Source: Planctomycetota bacterium
GTDB lineage: Bacteria; Planctomycetota; Planctomycetia; Pirellulales; UBA1268
Reading direction: 5' to 3'
Assembly: GCA_029978905.1 (NCBI GenBank)
Contig: JAPOIM010000032.1
Coordinates: 1-45,682 of the forward strand
Length of the DNA: 45,682 nucleotides
In this document: positions 43,666 through 45,682 of the stretch, piece after piece
How positions within the stretch are numbered: the stretch's first letter is position 1
Layout: every line of letters begins with the position of its first letter
Notes under the pieces: model-generated
The model's input: only the letters and a program-made list of their open reading frames with translations
What the model was told of the DNA's origin: nothing
Databases searched by the model: none
Translations under genes and position numbers: made by a program

Positions 43666-45682
43666 GAACCAGGCGTCCAGATCACTTTCTTCTCTCCCCC
43701 CTCCGACGCCGCGGGCGTTCCGCCGCCTGGCGTCCACAGCCCCGACGCTGCAGGAGCGGCAGCCGGTGCCGAAGTTGGTGACGCCGCGCCAGGCATCCCC
43801 CGCATGCCCCCGGCTTGGGCAGCCGCCAGGGCCGAGAGATCGATACCCGCTTCGGCAAACACCGACGCGACGGCTTGGAGCACTCGCTGATCCTGAGGGC
43901 CCCGGCGGATGCGGTCGAGCATCCGCTGAAAGTTCACCTGATCACCACGCTGCAACGAGAGCCGCAGTTCGGCCACGTCGAGCATCGCCTGGCTGGCGCC
44001 GACTTTGGTAGCGATCGCCCGCAGTCGGCCAAGAATCTCGAGCTTCTCGGTCGTGGTTTCTACCCGCTCTTCGAGAAAACTCAGCGCCCGCCATTCGTCT
44101 GCCGGTTCGATTCCGGAGTCATCTTTGGAGGCACGTGCGAGCAGTTCCTGAGCCGTCCGGAACGCCGCCAACTCAAACCCCGACGCCACCGACATCTCCA
44201 TCAGGAGTCGCAGTTGGTCGAGCGAGAGGGCCGAGAGAACCACACGGTGCCAACGCATCGGAGGCAGTTCGTCGACCGGTGCCACCGACTCCAGCTGGGT
44301 CTCCGCCTCGAGACCCAGCGTATTGCGAACGTCGGCCCAGGCCTTGCCTGCCACCTGGTCGCTCGCTGCGACGGCTCCTTCGCGAACCATCGCTTCGACG
44401 CGGCGACGACCGTCGGTATCACCAACCGCCTCACTGGGTGTTTTGCCAAGCAATTCAGGCAGCGGCGTCTTTGGCCACTCTGCCGCAAATCGCTCCCAGA
44501 CGGCCGACCGCTGTCGCTGCAGGGCCTTATCGAACGCACCAGAGTCCGCTGCCTGTTCTGCCGACATCGACGACGCGGCAAGAGGCCGGTACTGCGCCGA
44601 AAGCAGCCAGTTGGTTGGCGTCGTGACGGACGTCGCGACCTCCTCGCCAAACGTGCCATGCAGCACCGGCTCGACGATTTCCCGAGCGGGCGCTAAGTCT
44701 GGCCCGAATCCCTGCAGAACGGCCTGAGCGGGACGATCGGTTTGCTTACCGAAGATCAGAAGTGAGGCCAGCAGCAGCGCCGGACGTTCTTCCGTGACCA
44801 CGGCGTCGTAGACACGCCACACCGATCGAGGGGGCACCGCGTTGCGGTTGACCCAATTGGAGCGGTCGAACGGCACCGACTCAAACCGCTCGTCGTGCCG
44901 CAGCCCATCTTCCACGAGATCGAGGTCCAGCGGCTTTCCTTCGCTGTCGGTCGCCGCGACCTCCATCGTGGCCTGCGACAGCGGCACGGTTGGCGAACGC
45001 TCAGGGTTGGCATCCTGTTCGAGTGCGATCGCCCGAGCAGTTGCCTCAATGGCGTCGTCCTCACTGACACCTGGGAGACTCGCTACCTTGGCCCACGCCT
45101 CAGCGGCCTCAAACGGGAGCCCCACCTTCTCACAGAGAATGGCGATGTTGGTAAACAGTTCGCGACACTCACCGGCCACGCCCTTAAGGGTACGAAAGGT
45201 TTTGAGGGCCTTGGTCAGCCGCCACTGCTCGGCGTGGGTCAGCGCCGTCTGAAACTCAAACCGCCACGGCGAATCGCTCGCAGTGGCTTCCAGCGTTGGG
45301 CGGGCTCGCAGCGCCATCGGCACTCCCGCATTTCCGATCATCCCCGCCAGCGACACACGCTCGTCGTCCGTTCCGAAGCCTTTTTCGTCTGCCCACTCGA
45401 GCAGGCCTTGGGCCATCCCGATCTGGCCAGCCTGCGTGGCAACCTGCATGAGGGTAAACGCAATCCGCGTCACCTCGTCTTTGGCTGCACTCTCAGCGGT
45501 GATCCCCTCCCGGGCAGCGTCAAAGGCGACTGCAGCCTCGTGGAGGTTGCCGGCCAGCGCCGCGCAGATAGCCGACTGGGCCAAGGCCAGTGGGTTTTCC
45601 GGAAACGCGGCCAAGAATGCTTGATTGGTCGCCTCCGCCTCCTCGAATCGGCGTGACGACAGCTGGAGCTTCGTCTTCGCCG
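43662..45682 (-). CDS. Helical-repeat protein, partial (5' end outside the window)
   Basis: At least 672 residues; the frame is open to the window edge, so the start is not visible. The visible N-terminal part resembles TPR-type helical pairs (FPENPLALAQSAICAALAGN, followed by LHEAAVAFDAAREG, then a similar GQIGMAQGLLEWADEKG). A long acidic middle follows, then another helical part rich in Glu/Arg/Leu, and a low-complexity tail of Ala/Pro/Gly (SPTSAPAAAPAASGLWTPGG) ending VIWTPGS. No catalytic motif is recognised. It overlaps ribD by 4 bases, so it lies in the same operon. Probably a scaffold or interaction protein; function unknown. Confidence 0.65.
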   Translation of the reverse strand, partial: AKTKLQLSSRRFEEAEATNQAFLAAFPENPLALAQSAICAALAGNLHEAAVAFDAAREGITAESAAKDEVTRIAFTLMQVATQAGQIGMAQGLLEWADEKGFGTDDERVSLAGMIGNAGVPMALRARPTLEATASDSPWRFEFQTALTHAEQWRLTKALKTFRTLKGVAGECRELFTNIAILCEKVGLPFEAAEAWAKVASLPGVSEDDAIEATARAIALEQDANPERSPTVPLSQATMEVAATDSEGKPLDLDLVEDGLRHDERFESVPFDRSNWVNRNAVPPRSVWRVYDAVVTEERPALLLASLLIFGKQTDRPAQAVLQGFGPDLAPAREIVEPVLHGTFGEEVATSVTTPTNWLLSAQYRPLAASSMSAEQAADSGAFDKALQRQRSAVWERFAAEWPKTPLPELLGKTPSEAVGDTDGRRRVEAMVREGAVAASDQVAGKAWADVRNTLGLEAETQLESVAPVDELPPMRWHRVVLSALSLDQLRLLMEMSVASGFELAAFRTAQELLARASKDDSGIEPADEWRALSFLEERVETTTEKLEILGRLRAIATKVGASQAMLDVAELRLSLQRGDQVNFQRMLDRIRRGPQDQRVLQAVASVFAEAGIDLSALAAAQAGGMRGMPGAASPTSAPAAAPAASGLWTPGGGTPAASEGGEKKVIWTPGS

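Overview
The window looks like a stretch of chromosome from a high-GC planctomycete (Pirellulales-like). The evidence is indirect but consistent: two secreted DUF1080 (3-keto-disaccharide hydrolase-like) proteins, a PheT without its N-terminal tRNA-binding domain, a bacterial formyl-MFR:H4MPT formyltransferase, a J-domain protein with a leucine-rich tail, a sigma-70 factor carrying helix-turn-helix modules at its N-terminus, a large DUF11-repeat envelope protein, and several long signal-peptide proteins without a recognised family. No phage, transposase or CRISPR array is visible.

Layout. 1-6210: homospermidine synthase (minus), CrcB fluoride channel (plus), HAD phosphatase (minus), a PLP group II decarboxylase (plus), and an FHA-GAF-PP2C signalling phosphatase (minus). 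6266-9188: tRNA-Pro(UGG), then parB and parA (minus), followed by a 0.9 kb non-coding block holding two parS sites with structured repeats between them. 9189-11415: ahcY and trpF (minus), with a third parS inside trpF. 11859-20322: an ExeA-like ATPase, acetyl-CoA synthetase, a long U32 protein (RlhA/YhbU type), a DUF1080 protein and cysteine synthase, all plus. 20352-30837: esterase and J-LRR genes (minus), a double SurA/parvulin chaperone and an aminotransferase (plus), a second DUF1080 protein (plus), a polytopic membrane protein (minus), an exported 6-phosphogluconolactonase-type propeller (plus) and the unusual sigma factor (minus). 31493-36067: a classic translation cluster infC-rpmI-rplT-pheS-pheT (plus); infC appears to start at an AUC codon. 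36323-45682: DUF11 protein and ftr (minus), a 747-aa secreted protein of unknown function (plus), ribD and a partial helical-repeat protein (minus).

The most unusual signal is between the genes. A ~140-bp structured repeat occurs five times, all in the same orientation (8614, 8913, 11506, 19073, 36138). The inverted arms differ from copy to copy but stay complementary within a copy, and the core is conserved, which is the pattern expected of a selected hairpin or structured RNA. A second, shorter two-hairpin repeat occurs at 8829, 24264 (reverse) and, shortened, 36069. Two copies of the first family and one of the second fill the gap between parS1 and parS2 next to parAB. Three parS sites within 2.4 kb suggest a centromere-like, probably origin-proximal, region. 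Leader hairpins before ahcY, ftr, infC, rpmI and rplT suggest RNA-level control of several of these genes.
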